Of a stretch of 64,000 bases of DNA, positions 9,129 to 18,135 are shown one piece after another. The stretch is from assembly GCF_003385185.1 (NCBI RefSeq), contig NZ_PQHZ01000030.1, positions 1-64,000 on the forward strand. The letters are read 5' to 3'. Numbering within the stretch: position 1 is the first letter of the stretch; each line of letters opens with the position of its first letter. This stretch comes from Amycolatopsis palatopharyngis. GTDB taxonomy: Bacteria; Actinomycetota; Actinomycetes; Mycobacteriales; Pseudonocardiaceae. The notes below the pieces were generated by a model. It ran no database searches and was not told where the DNA came from. It was given only the letters and a program-made list of their open reading frames with translations. Made by a program: the position numbers and the translations under genes.

Positions 9129-9722
9129 ATGGAGCAAGATCTGCCGGGGGCCGGCGAGCAGGTACTGCTCGTCGGCCTCGGCAATCCCGGGCCGCGTTAT
9201 GCGGGCAACCGACACAACGTCGGATTCCTTGTGCTGGACGAACTCGCCGACCGGATCGGCGGGAAGTTCAAGGCACACAAGGCAGGCGCGGAGATACTCG
9301 AAGGTCAGCTGGCAGGCCGCAAGATCGTACTCGCGAAGCCTCGCTCGTTCATGAATCTCTCCGGCGGCCCGGTCGCCGGTACCGCACGCTTCTTCAAGGT
9401 TGATCGATCCGGCGTGGTCGTGGTGCACGATGAGTTGGATCTCCCCTATGGCGCGCTGAAACTGAAGCTCGGCGGTGGCGACAACGGCCACAACGGACTG
9501 CGCTCCATCACGAAGTCCCTCGGGGGCAAGGACTACTTCCGCGTTCGCTTCGGCGTCGACCGTCCGCCCGGCCGGATGGACGCTGCCGACTACGTGCTGA
9601 AGGATTTCTCCACGTCGGAACGCCGCGAACTGGCGTTGAACGTCGACCGCTGCGCCGACGCTGTTGAAGCCCTCGTCGGCTCCGGTCTCGCCGCCGCGCA
9701 GAACCAGTTTCACGCCGCCTGA
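9129..9722 (+). CDS. pth: Peptidyl-tRNA hydrolase
   Basis: 197-residue cytoplasmic esterase that recycles peptidyl-tRNA released from stalled ribosomes. The motifs are VGLGNPGPRY, the catalytic His29 in GNRHNVGF, PRSFMNLSG, VHDELDLP and GGDNGHNGLRS. The ATG at 9129 gives a normal family length. It forms an operon with rplY. Confidence 0.96.
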   Translation: MEQDLPGAGEQVLLVGLGNPGPRYAGNRHNVGFLVLDELADRIGGKFKAHKAGAEILEGQLAGRKIVLAKPRSFMNLSGGPVAGTARFFKVDRSGVVVVHDELDLPYGALKLKLGGGDNGHNGLRSITKSLGGKDYFRVRFGVDRPPGRMDAADYVLKDFSTSERRELALNVDRCADAVEALVGSGLAAAQNQFHAA

Positions 9723-9924
9723 ACCCCGCCCGCAGGGGAGACCTGCGTCACCCCCACAGCGGTTGTGGCCGTCACTGTGCGTTCTTACTGACTCACCCAA
9801 AGGCGTTGGATGACGCACCTGTTCGAGTCGACGGGCGCCGCAGGGGCTGGCGCGACACCCACTCTCAGGGCTAGGACGGAATGCGGGACACGCACCCGAG
9901 CTGAGCCCAGGAGAGAGTTAACTG

Positions 9925-10299
9925 ATGTCGTTCACCGCTGACGACGCCGCGCGCGTCGAGTTCGGCAATTCCCCCATCGGCCGTCGTGGCTACGCCAGGA
10001 ACGAGGTCGACGAGTTCGTCCGGCGCATCGCCCGGACCCTGGCCGGGGAGGACGACCTGACCGCGGCCGAGGTGCATCACGTCGAGTTCGGCAGGCCCAT
10101 CATCGGTAGGCGCGGTTACGACGAGCGGCAGGTGGACGAGTTCCTGGACGACGTCGAGACCGAGCTGATCAACCGCAGTGGCCTCAGTCCCACAAGCCAT
10201 CAGGTACCCGCTGCCCGGCAGCACGACCAAGCCACTGCGCCCGGCCACGCGGAGCAGCTGCACGTCCCGCAGGCACTGCACGAGACGGAACACCGGTAG
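9925..10299 (+). CDS. DivIVA-motif repeat protein, first of a tandem pair
   Basis: 124 residues. Two copies of the short DivIVA N-terminal motif (F..SPIGRRGYARNEVDEF at about 12-31 and F.RPIIGRRGYDERQVDEF at about 55-74) are separated by about 25 residues. A low-complexity His/Gln/Ala tail follows. In full-length DivIVA/Wag31 this motif targets curved membrane and the pole, but here the long coiled coil is absent. No transmembrane segment. AGGAGAG lies upstream of the ATG. Confidence 0.75.
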   Translation: MSFTADDAARVEFGNSPIGRRGYARNEVDEFVRRIARTLAGEDDLTAAEVHHVEFGRPIIGRRGYDERQVDEFLDDVETELINRSGLSPTSHQVPAARQHDQATAPGHAEQLHVPQALHETEHR

Positions 10300-10338
10300 G
10301 CCGTCCGAAGCTCGACAACTTCATTTGCGGGAGCAGCA

Positions 10339-10686
10339 ATGGCAGTGACCGCCGAAGACGTGCACAACATCCGGTTCGACCGCGCGCCCCTCGGTAGCCG
10401 GGGCTACAACGAAGCGGAGGTCGACGAGTTCCTCGACCGGGTGGCCGCGACTCTCGAAGGCGAGGACGAGGTCACGGCCACCGATGTGCACGAGATCGCG
10501 TTCAGCAAGGCCCCGCTGGGCAAACGCGGGTACGACCAGGCCTCGGTCGACGACTTCCTCCGCAGGGTGGAAAGCACGCTGGTCGGACGGGCTCCCGCGA
10601 ATACGAAGCTGCACGCGCCCTACATCGCGCCCGCACTCGAGCACAGCCATGTGCGCAAACCGCTGTGGCGACGCGCGCGCGGGTGA
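10339..10686 (+). CDS. DivIVA-motif repeat protein, second of a tandem pair
   Basis: 115 residues, clearly paralogous to the gene 39 nt upstream. It has two motifs, RAPLGSRGYNEAEVDEFLD and KAPLGKRGYDQASVDDFL, each starting with an [IV]xF element. The tail differs from that of the neighbour and is basic at the end (LWRRARG). The two genes look like a tandem duplication. A role at the cell pole or septum is inference from the motif. Confidence 0.75.
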   Translation: MAVTAEDVHNIRFDRAPLGSRGYNEAEVDEFLDRVAATLEGEDEVTATDVHEIAFSKAPLGKRGYDQASVDDFLRRVESTLVGRAPANTKLHAPYIAPALEHSHVRKPLWRRARG

Positions 10687-10769
10687 GAACTGTCCGGAAC
10701 CGTCTGTGGCGATGCTGCGATCACGGTCCCGGGCTGGACGGGCGCGCGCTTTTCAACGCGGCTAGCGCC

Positions 10770-12467
10770 TCACTCCGACTCGGCCTTGGCTCCGGAAGCG
10801 ATGCGGCCGGCATACAGTTCGGCTGTCGCGGCGCGGCGGACCTTGCCGGAGGGCGTCTTGGGCAGGTTCCCCGGCCCGAGCACCACCACGGCGTAGGGCC
10901 GCACCTCGACCGCCGACCTGACCCTGGCCGCGACCTCCTTGGCGAGGGCCCGCTCGGTGTCGGTGTCACCTGCCAGTTTCGACTCCAGCACCACGGCGAA
11001 GCGCTCGCGCTTGGTGCCCGCGTCGAGGCGTACGGCGACGGCATTACCCGCGCGAACTCCGTCCACCGACATCGCGGCCCGCTCGATGTCGGTCGGGTAG
11101 ATATTGCGCCCGCCCATGATGATCACGTCCTTGGCGCGGCCGCAGATCACGATCTGCCCGTCCACCAGATAGCCGAGGTCACCGGTCGCGAGCCACCCTT
11201 CGGCGTCCTGGGTGTCCAGCGGACCGTCGACGGTCAGGTAGCCGGGTGTGACCGCCTCGCCGCGCAGCCGAATCTCGCCGACCTGCCGCTCACCGAGCCG
11301 GTTGCCCTGCTCATCGACGATCTCGGCCTCCAGCCCGGGCAGCGGGCGGCCGAGCAGCGCGAACGAGCGCACCTGGTCGGTACCCCTGCGCGGATCGTTC
11401 TCGGGTACCGGAACCGCCCTGTTCTCACTCTCCAGGGCACCGGCGTCCACGACGTCCAGTGTCAGGCCGACATTCAACGGTACGAACGAGACGGCGAGTG
11501 TCGTCTCCGCCATGCCGTAGGCCGGGAACACCGACTCCGGCGCCAGTTTGAACCGGGCGCCGGCTTCGGTGAAGGCCGAAACGGCGGCCTCGTCGATGGG
11601 CTCCGCACCGTTGAGCGCGATCCGGAGGCTGGAGAGGTCGTAGGCGTCGTCGTCCTCGACCCGGGCGAGCCGCCTGCCGGCGATGGCGTAGGCGAAGTTG
11701 GGGGCCGCGGTCGCGGTGGCGCGGTACTTGCTGATGAGTTCCGGCCAGATCAGCGGGCCCGAGAGGAACTCAACCGGAGTCACCTTGACCAGTTCGACCC
11801 CGAACGTCATCGGCAACGTCAGGAAGCCGACCATCCCCATGTCGTGGAAGGTCGGCAACCAGGACACCATCACGTCGGTGTCGAACTCGAACTCGGCGGC
11901 CTCGACCATCGCGCCGATGTTGGCCATCAGGTTGCGGTGGGTGATCCGCACGGCCTTGGGCTCGGCGGTGGAACCGCTGGTCAGCTGTAGCAGCGCGGTC
12001 GAATCCTCATCGACCTCGACCGGCCGCGCGAGCGGTTCCGACCCAAGCAGGTCGTCGACCATGCGAAAGCCGATCCCACGCTCGGTGAGCACGGGCGCGA
12101 GCTGGTCGAACGGCTCGCCGAGCAGCACCAGTTCGGAACCGATCATGCGGAGCACCTGCAGGGTGTCCTCGGCCCACTCCGCGAGGTCGGTGCGCTGCGT
12201 GGGCTGGTGCAGCATGGTGACGCTGCCGCCCGCCAGCCAGGTGCCCTGCACGGTGGGCGCGATCAGCGCGGGCGCGGCAGCCAGCACGGCGACGGAACTG
12301 CCAGGAGCAAGGCCGTGCTCGACCAGTCCACCGGCCACCCTGCGAGCCTGCTCGTGTACCTCGCCCCAGGTGCGGCGAACGGGTTCGTCCGGCTCACCGG
12401 TGACCATGCCGCGCTGCTGACCGTCCCCGGTCGCCGAGGCGACCATTGTGTCCACGAACCGACTCAT
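10770..12467 (-). CDS. Acyl-AMP ligase / fatty acyl-CoA synthetase (Pks16-like)
   Basis: 565-residue ANL-superfamily adenylating enzyme that activates a fatty acid as acyl-AMP. The A3 P-loop is LTSGSTAEPKAVRITH. Further motifs are FPAYGMAETT, WLATGDLGY and the C-terminal lysine in PKTPSGKVRR. Its place between pth and ispE matches M. tuberculosis pks16 (Rv1013), a misnamed acyl-CoA synthetase. Transfer to CoA or to a carrier protein cannot be told from sequence alone. Confidence 0.88.
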   Translation of the reverse strand: MSRFVDTMVASATGDGQQRGMVTGEPDEPVRRTWGEVHEQARRVAGGLVEHGLAPGSSVAVLAAAPALIAPTVQGTWLAGGSVTMLHQPTQRTDLAEWAEDTLQVLRMIGSELVLLGEPFDQLAPVLTERGIGFRMVDDLLGSEPLARPVEVDEDSTALLQLTSGSTAEPKAVRITHRNLMANIGAMVEAAEFEFDTDVMVSWLPTFHDMGMVGFLTLPMTFGVELVKVTPVEFLSGPLIWPELISKYRATATAAPNFAYAIAGRRLARVEDDDAYDLSSLRIALNGAEPIDEAAVSAFTEAGARFKLAPESVFPAYGMAETTLAVSFVPLNVGLTLDVVDAGALESENRAVPVPENDPRRGTDQVRSFALLGRPLPGLEAEIVDEQGNRLGERQVGEIRLRGEAVTPGYLTVDGPLDTQDAEGWLATGDLGYLVDGQIVICGRAKDVIIMGGRNIYPTDIERAAMSVDGVRAGNAVAVRLDAGTKRERFAVVLESKLAGDTDTERALAKEVAARVRSAVEVRPYAVVVLGPGNLPKTPSGKVRRAATAELYAGRIASGAKAESE

Positions 12468-12504
12468 GGCGTCACCTTATCCACCCGCCGATCAGCGGTT
12501 CGCG

Positions 12505-14271
12505 TCACTCCACCGTCTCGGAGATCTCCAGCCACTTCGACTCGACCTCGTCCTTTTCGGCGCGTACCGACTTGAGTTCGGTGTTCAACTCCATCAGCCG
12601 TTGCGGATCCGTCGCGGCGGCGGCGAGCGCGTCGTGCAGTTTGGTCTCCTTGCCGTCCAGCACGCCGAGCCTGCGCTCCAGCTTGGCGAGTTCCTTGCTC
12701 GCCGCCCTGCGCTCCGCGGCGCTGTTCTTCGCCGCGGCTGCCTTCGCGGTTCCCGCGGGAGTCCCGGCGTGGCCCTGGTGGACGTCCCTGCGGGCCAGGT
12801 ACTGCTCGATACCGCCGGGAAGGTGGGTGATCTGCTTGTCGCCGAGCAGGCCGACCACCGTGTCGCAGACCCGCTCGATCAGGTAACGGTCGTGCGAGAC
12901 GACCACGAGGGTGCCCGGCCAGGAGTCGAGCAGGTCCTCGAGTTGCTGCAGGGTGTCGATGTCCAGGTCGTTCGTCGGCTCGTCGAGCAGCAGTACGTTC
13001 GGCTCGGCCATCAGCAGCCGCACCAGCTGCAGGCGCCTGCGCTCGCCACCGGAGAGGTCCTCCACCGGCGTCCACTGCCGGGCCGGCGGGAAGCCGAGCT
13101 TCTCAGCCAGCTGCGATGCCGACAGCTCCTGCTTACCGAGAACGACCCTGGCCGCGACGTCCTCGACGGCTTCCAGCACACGCATGCGCCCGGGCAGGTC
13201 GTCGAGTTCCTGACGCAGGTGGGCGAGCCGGACCGTCAGGCCCTGCTTGCGCCTGCCCGCGTCCGGTTCCCGCTCACCGGCGAGCAGGCGCAGCAGCGTG
13301 CTCTTGCCGGACCCGTTCACACCGACGAGCCCGACTCGGTCGCCTGGCCCGATCCGCCAGGTCTCCGAGTCGACCAGCGTGCGCTCCCCCACGTTGAGGG
13401 TCACGTCCTCCAGTTCGATGACGGTCTTGCCGAGCCTGCGCCGGGCGAACGAGAGCAACTCGACCGAGTCCCGTGGCGGAGGCACGTCGGAGATCAGGGC
13501 TTCGGCGGCCTCGATGCGGTACCGCGGTTTCGAGGTTCGTGCCTTCGCCCCGCGCTGGAGCCACGCCAGCTCCTTGCGGGCGAGGTTGCGCCGCTTCTCC
13601 TCCATGGTCGCGGCCAGCCGCGCCCGCTCGGCCCTGGCGAACACCCAGTCCGCGTAGCCACCCTCGTACTGCTCGACCTTGCCGCCGACGACCTCCCAGG
13701 TGCGTCCGCAGACCGTGTCGAGGAACCAGCGATCGTGCGTGACGACCACGACCGCGATCCGGCGGGCGAGCAGGTGATCGGCGAGCCAGCGGACACCCTC
13801 GATGTCCAGATGGTTGGTGGGCTCGTCGAGTACGACGAGGTCGAGCTCGGCCACCAGCGCGGCGGCCAGCGCCACTCGCCTTCGCTCCCCACCGGACAGT
13901 GAACCGGTCGGAGTGTCCAGCCCCAGTGCGGAAATTCCGAGTCCGTCCACGATGGACCGCACGCGGGCGTCAGCCGCCCACTCGTGCTCGGCACCGAACT
14001 CGGCGAGCACGACCTCGCCCACGGTGCTGCCCTCGGGCAGCTCGGTGCGCTGGGTGACGACTGCCATCCGCAGCCCGTTCACCCGGCTCACCCGGCCGGA
14101 GTCCGCCGGCGCGACACCGGCGAGTACCTCCAGCAGTGTTGTCTTGCCGCCGCCGTTGAGACCGACGACACCGATCCGGTCGCCCTCGGCGACACCGAGC
14201 GAGACGCCGTCGAGCAGTGGGCGCACCCCGTAGGACTTGCTCACGGACTCCAGGTTGACCAGGTTGACCAT
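12505..14271 (-). CDS. ABC-F family ATPase (ribosome-associated)
   Basis: 588 residues with two ABC domains in one chain and no membrane part. Walker A motifs are GLNGGGKTT and GVNGSGKST; both signatures are LSGGERRR; both Walker B regions read VVLDEPTNHLD/LLLDEPTNDLD. An interdomain linker and a C-terminal coiled coil (about residues 510-588, Uup-like) are visible. Such proteins act at the ribosomal E site in translation control or antibiotic protection. The ATG at 14271 is chosen because it begins MVNLVNLESVSKSYG. Confidence 0.9.
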   Translation of the reverse strand: MVNLVNLESVSKSYGVRPLLDGVSLGVAEGDRIGVVGLNGGGKTTLLEVLAGVAPADSGRVSRVNGLRMAVVTQRTELPEGSTVGEVVLAEFGAEHEWAADARVRSIVDGLGISALGLDTPTGSLSGGERRRVALAAALVAELDLVVLDEPTNHLDIEGVRWLADHLLARRIAVVVVTHDRWFLDTVCGRTWEVVGGKVEQYEGGYADWVFARAERARLAATMEEKRRNLARKELAWLQRGAKARTSKPRYRIEAAEALISDVPPPRDSVELLSFARRRLGKTVIELEDVTLNVGERTLVDSETWRIGPGDRVGLVGVNGSGKSTLLRLLAGEREPDAGRRKQGLTVRLAHLRQELDDLPGRMRVLEAVEDVAARVVLGKQELSASQLAEKLGFPPARQWTPVEDLSGGERRRLQLVRLLMAEPNVLLLDEPTNDLDIDTLQQLEDLLDSWPGTLVVVSHDRYLIERVCDTVVGLLGDKQITHLPGGIEQYLARRDVHQGHAGTPAGTAKAAAAKNSAAERRAASKELAKLERRLGVLDGKETKLHDALAAAATDPQRLMELNTELKSVRAEKDEVESKWLEISETVE

Positions 14272-14275
14272 CGTC

Positions 14276-14683
14276 TCAGCTGAACCTCTCCACGACTGTG
14301 AAACGTAATGCGACCACGGGGGTTGAATCGTCCACAGTGAACTCGGGGTCACCGAGGGCGGCACGCATTTCTTCGCTGTGCCAGAACTCCTCGTGCCCGG
14401 CGCGCCACTCGGCAACGCTCGGGTAACCCTCACCCTCATCTATCGCGTGCTTTATGTCTATTTCGGAGAGCGGAACCACCCGCATCTCGGTTGTCTCGAT
14501 CACCGCGACAACGGCCCCGGCCGAGTCGATCACCCGTTCCCGCTCACCGACACGAGGCAACGGTTCACGGTAGTGCTCGTACTCGGCCAACAGCCCGGTC
14601 GTCGAAGTTTTCTCGCCGTTCAGGACGGCCTCGACCAAGCGGTCCCGCAATGGACCGGGGAAGGCGAACTCGGCGTCCTTCAT
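14276..14683 (-). CDS. ASCH-domain protein
   Basis: 135 residues. The ASCH core is recognisable by the order: amidase-like LVEAVLNGEKTSTTG, the strand VGERERVIDSAG, ETTEMRVVPLSEID, and a C-terminal strand VVALRFTVVERF. ASCH proteins are small PUA-like folds thought to bind RNA or modified nucleosides. The ATG overlaps the ispE stop (ATGA), so it is translated with ispE, and only 4 nt separate it from the ABC-F gene. Confidence 0.75.
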   Translation of the reverse strand: MKDAEFAFPGPLRDRLVEAVLNGEKTSTTGLLAEYEHYREPLPRVGERERVIDSAGAVVAVIETTEMRVVPLSEIDIKHAIDEGEGYPSVAEWRAGHEEFWHSEEMRAALGDPEFTVDDSTPVVALRFTVVERFS

Positions 14684-15645
14684 GCCGTTCCACTCGGTGG
14701 TGGGTTTCTCGGCACCTCGTCGCCGTTGACGACCTTGGCGCCGGGCACCGGCCCGTGCGCCACCCGCACGGTGCGGCACACTCCTGCCCCGGCGAGTTCG
14801 GCGGCCACCGAAAGGGCCGACTGGCCATCGGTGCAGAGGAACGCGCAGGTCGGGCCGGAACCGGACACGATGCCGGCGAGCGCGCCCGCGTTCACCCCCG
14901 CCCGCAGGGTGCGGCGCAACTCCGGCCGCAGCGACACCGCGGCGGCCTGCAGGTCGTTGCCAAGTAACAGCGCGAGCTGGTTGGGATCGCCGGAGGCCAG
15001 GGCCTCGACCACCGGGGCGTGTGATCCCACTCGAGGCGGATCACCGGCCTCCCGGAGACGGTCGAGTTCGCCGAACACCCGTGGCGTCGAGAGACCCTCG
15101 TGGTCGAACGCCAGCACCCAGTGAAAGGTGTGCCGGGACAGCACCGGAACGAGCTGCTCACCCCTGCCGGTGCCCAGTGCGGTGCCACCGTAGATCGCGA
15201 ACGGCACATCACTGCCGATCTTGGCGGCGACCCCCGCGAGTTCGTCGCGGGTGATGTCCAGCCGCCACAGCGACGCCAGCCCGACCAGCGTGGCGGCCGC
15301 GTCGGCGCTCCCACCCGCCATTCCGCCCGCGGCCGGGATGCTCTTGCGCAGTACGAGCCGGACCTTGGGCTCCTCCGCGGGCTTGTCGCAGTATGCGGCC
15401 AGCGCCTGCGCAGCCCGCCAGGCGAGATTGTCGGCACCCGTCGGGACCGAATCCTCCCCTTCGCCGTACACCTCGACGCCGGGGTCTTCTGCCGCCGCGA
15501 CCGTCACCTCGTCGGTCAGGGAGAGCGCGTGGAAGACGGTGTTCAGGTCATGGAAGCCGTCCTTACGCAGATTACCCACCGAAAGGTGCAAGTTGATCTT
15601 CGAAGGCACCCGGACCGTGACCGGGGGCGGGACGACTGCAAGCAC
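14680..15645 (-). CDS. ispE: 4-diphosphocytidyl-2-C-methyl-D-erythritol kinase
   Basis: 321-residue GHMP kinase of the MEP isoprenoid pathway, which phosphorylates CDP-ME at the 2-hydroxyl. The ATP loop is IPAAGGMAGGSADAAA, with KINLHLSVG at the N-terminus and IVSGSGPTCAFL near the C-terminus. The GTG at 15645 (then LAVVPPPVTVRV) is preferred; an ATG at 15666 is an alternative. Two palindromic repeats lie just upstream. Confidence 0.93.
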   Translation of the reverse strand: MLAVVPPPVTVRVPSKINLHLSVGNLRKDGFHDLNTVFHALSLTDEVTVAAAEDPGVEVYGEGEDSVPTGADNLAWRAAQALAAYCDKPAEEPKVRLVLRKSIPAAGGMAGGSADAAATLVGLASLWRLDITRDELAGVAAKIGSDVPFAIYGGTALGTGRGEQLVPVLSRHTFHWVLAFDHEGLSTPRVFGELDRLREAGDPPRVGSHAPVVEALASGDPNQLALLLGNDLQAAAVSLRPELRRTLRAGVNAGALAGIVSGSGPTCAFLCTDGQSALSVAAELAGAGVCRTVRVAHGPVPGAKVVNGDEVPRNPPPSGTA

Positions 15646-15704
15646 GTGACCAGCGTACGTGCCCACCCATCGTCACCGCCCGAGGCTCGCAGAGTCGCGG
15701 AACA

Positions 15705-15728
15705 TCGCACTTTCCCGGGAAAGCGCGA
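15705..15728. repeat. Intergenic palindrome, copy 5
   Basis: TCGCACTTTCCC followed by GGGAAAGCGCGA, identical to copy 2, in the gap between the MetN-like gene and ispE. Confidence 0.85.
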
Positions 15729-15747
15729 TACGTGCACACGCTAAGTA

Positions 15748-15771
15748 CCGCGCTTTCCCGGGAAAGTGCGA
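15748..15771. repeat. Intergenic palindrome, copy 6
   Basis: CCGCGCTTTCCC followed by GGGAAAGTGCGA, 19 nt from copy 5 and orientated as its mirror image, as if the pair formed one larger unit. Confidence 0.85.
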
Positions 15772-15808
15772 TCCACGGGTCCACGGGTGGGGTGGAGGCG
15801 GTGCCGGG

Positions 15809-16822
15809 TCAGGCGGCGGCGATGCCCTGGGGGCCTAGGCCCTGCTGGGTGACGTGTGCGCCCCGCTCGGCGATCCAGGTGAGCGCCGCGTCCGCACGCT
15901 CGCCGCGCAGGCCCAACCGGAATCGCGCGACAGGTGTGTCGCCAACGCGCGTCAGCCCGCCGCCGATGGTGGCGAGTTCGACACCGAACCGGCCTGCCGC
16001 CTCGGGCAGCAGAGCGCCGACAGTGGCGAAGCCGATCAGCACGACGTCCGCGGTGCGGTCGTAGGCAGCGGCCTGCGCCCTGCTGGTCTCGATCGCGGGC
16101 AGCAGCGCCTGTGCGGTCCTGCTGGACGGATCGGACAGCAGCGAGAGCACGTGCCCGCTCTCCACGAGCGAACCCTGCTCCAGTAGTGCGATGTCGTCGC
16201 ACAACTTGCGGGCAACCGCCGCGTCCGGCGTGGTCACCAGCACGGTCGTCCCGAGTTCGGCCCTGGCGCGATCGAGTACGGCGAGCACCGCGCCGGACTC
16301 CTCGGGCTCCACACCAGCGGTGGGGTCATCGGCCAGCAGCACCGCGGGGCCGGTCGCCAGCGCCCGCGCCACCGCGATCCGCCTGCGCTGACCCGCCGTC
16401 AGCTCGGCGGGGTGCTGAGCCGCGCGCCGGGTAAGGCCGACCAGGTCGAGCAGCGTGCCGACCTTCCTGCGCCGCTGCGGCCCGTCCAGGCCCAGCAGTT
16501 CGAGGGGTGCGGCGACATTACCGGCCACGGTGCGCTCACCATGCAGCTCAGGGCGCTGCGGGAGGACACCGAGCTGCCTGCGCGCCTCACGCAGGCGCCT
16601 GCCGTCGAGTGATCCGGTGTTGAGGCCGTCGAGCCGGACGACCCCGCGGTCCGGGCGTTCCTGCAGCGCGACGCAGCGCGCCAGGGTCGACTTCCCGGAG
16701 CCCGAGGGACCGACGACGCCGAACAGGGAACCTGCGGTGACGTCGATGCTCACGTCCTGCAGCGCGCGCACGGGTTCGCCGGTGCCGGGAAAGGTCTTGC
16801 TGAGGTTTTCAACGGTGATCAC
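15809..16822 (-). CDS. MetN-like ABC transporter ATPase with C-terminal NIL domain (orphan)
   Basis: 337 residues. The nucleotide-binding domain has Walker A GPSGSGKST, the signature LTAGQRRRIAVARAL and Walker B VLLADDPT. The usual catalytic Glu after the Walker B Asp is Asp here. Residues about 260-335 form a NIL/ferredoxin-like domain (ADVVLIGFATVGALL), as in methionine importers. No MetI permease or MetQ binding protein gene is adjacent, so the partner is encoded elsewhere or has changed. The GTG at 16822 has GGAG upstream. Confidence 0.85.
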   Translation of the reverse strand: MITVENLSKTFPGTGEPVRALQDVSIDVTAGSLFGVVGPSGSGKSTLARCVALQERPDRGVVRLDGLNTGSLDGRRLREARRQLGVLPQRPELHGERTVAGNVAAPLELLGLDGPQRRRKVGTLLDLVGLTRRAAQHPAELTAGQRRRIAVARALATGPAVLLADDPTAGVEPEESGAVLAVLDRARAELGTTVLVTTPDAAVARKLCDDIALLEQGSLVESGHVLSLLSDPSSRTAQALLPAIETSRAQAAAYDRTADVVLIGFATVGALLPEAAGRFGVELATIGGGLTRVGDTPVARFRLGLRGERADAALTWIAERGAHVTQQGLGPQGIAAA

Positions 16823-17214
16823 AACTGCTCCAAGGCCAGGTAAGCCACGGCGGCGCGCGACCACGACAGGTGCGCTGCCACCTTGAATGGACCGTCCGCA
16901 ATGGACGGTCAGCGAAGACGGGAAACGATCAGACGGAGGCGGTGTGGCGTCGACACGCACTCACGGTGCGGCGGCCTTCATCGACTACTCGGCGTCTGGT
17001 CAACATTCGGGACCTGTACACGGATTCCTCCATCGGTCCTGGCGGTAGCACCTGCCCGGGCTCGGGTGGTTGCTGCGGCGTCGGCGAGCCAGGTCTCTCA
17101 GCCGCTCGGGATGGATGCCCTCTGAGTAGACCCGAAACTGCCGCCGGAACGCAAGTTTGTTGGCTCAAATCACACTGCTGGACCGATCCGTCCGGCGGGG
17201 CGTAGAACGTGAGG
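16823..17214. other. Gene-free interval upstream of the MetN-like gene
   Basis: 392 nt between the MetN-like start and the 3' end of rsmA. I see no conserved small gene, RNA or strong repeat. It presumably holds the promoter of the metN-ispE-ASCH operon. Confidence 0.4.
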
Positions 17215-18069
17215 TCAGCGGGCCGCGGCTATTCGGGCGAAGTCCTCGACCGTGAGTTGCTCGCCCCTGGCGCGTGGGTCCACGCCCGCGGCGACCAGGA
17301 TCTGCTCCGCGGCGGGGGCAGAGCCCGCCCAGCCGGCCAGCGCGGCGCGCAGCGTCTTGCGCCGCTGGGCGAACGCCGCGTCCACGGCGGCGAAGACAGC
17401 CGCGCGATCGCCATCAGGCACGACGTCACCTCGATCGAACGAGACCAGCGCGGAATCGACGTTGGGTACCGGCCAGAACACCGACCGCGGGACCGGGGCC
17501 ACCTTGCGTGCCTTCCCGTACCAGGCCAGCTTGACGCTGGGCACCCCGTAGGTGCGGCTGCCGGGCCCGGCAGCCATCCGGTCAGCGACCTCGGTCTGCA
17601 CCATCACCATGGCGCGGGCCAGCGAGGGCAGTTCGGCCAGCAGGCCGAGCACCACGGGGACCGCCACGTTGTACGGCAGGTTGGCGACCAGTGCGGTCGG
17701 TGGCGCCGGCAGGTCCGCGGCCCGCAGCCGCAGTGCGTCCGCCGCAAGTACGGTCAGCCGGTCCGCGGCGGCGGGCGCATGCGCACGGGCGGTCGCCGGC
17801 AACCGGTCCGCGAGCACGGGGTCGATCTCGACGGCCACGACGCGGGAGCCCGCGTCCAGCAGCCCGAGGGTCAACGAGCCGAGCCCTGGCCCGACCTCCA
17901 GGACCACGTCCCCAGCGCCGACACCGGCCAGTTCCACGATCCGCCGCACGGTATTCGGGTCGTGCACGAAGTTCTGCCCGAGCTTCTTGGTCGGCCGTAC
18001 GTCCAGCTCGGCCGCCAGCCTGCGGATCTCGGCGGGGCCGAGCAGAGCGATCGCCGACGGTTCAGTCAC
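17215..18069 (-). CDS. rsmA: 16S rRNA (A1518/A1519-N6,N6) dimethyltransferase
   Basis: 284-residue KsgA/RsmA enzyme that dimethylates two adjacent adenines in helix 45 of 16S rRNA from SAM. Motifs are KKLGQNFVHD, motif I LEVGPGLGSLTLGLL, and the catalytic NLPY in VANLPYNVA. The start is GTG. It lies directly downstream of rpfB, as in M. tuberculosis (Rv1010). Confidence 0.96.
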   Translation of the reverse strand: MTEPSAIALLGPAEIRRLAAELDVRPTKKLGQNFVHDPNTVRRIVELAGVGAGDVVLEVGPGLGSLTLGLLDAGSRVVAVEIDPVLADRLPATARAHAPAAADRLTVLAADALRLRAADLPAPPTALVANLPYNVAVPVVLGLLAELPSLARAMVMVQTEVADRMAAGPGSRTYGVPSVKLAWYGKARKVAPVPRSVFWPVPNVDSALVSFDRGDVVPDGDRAAVFAAVDAAFAQRRKTLRAALAGWAGSAPAAEQILVAAGVDPRARGEQLTVEDFARIAAAR

Positions 18070-18135
18070 CTGGTAACTCTAGGCTCTCCGGTCCGAGGCC
18101 CGCGATCGGCGCCGGGATACCCGATACGGAACCGA

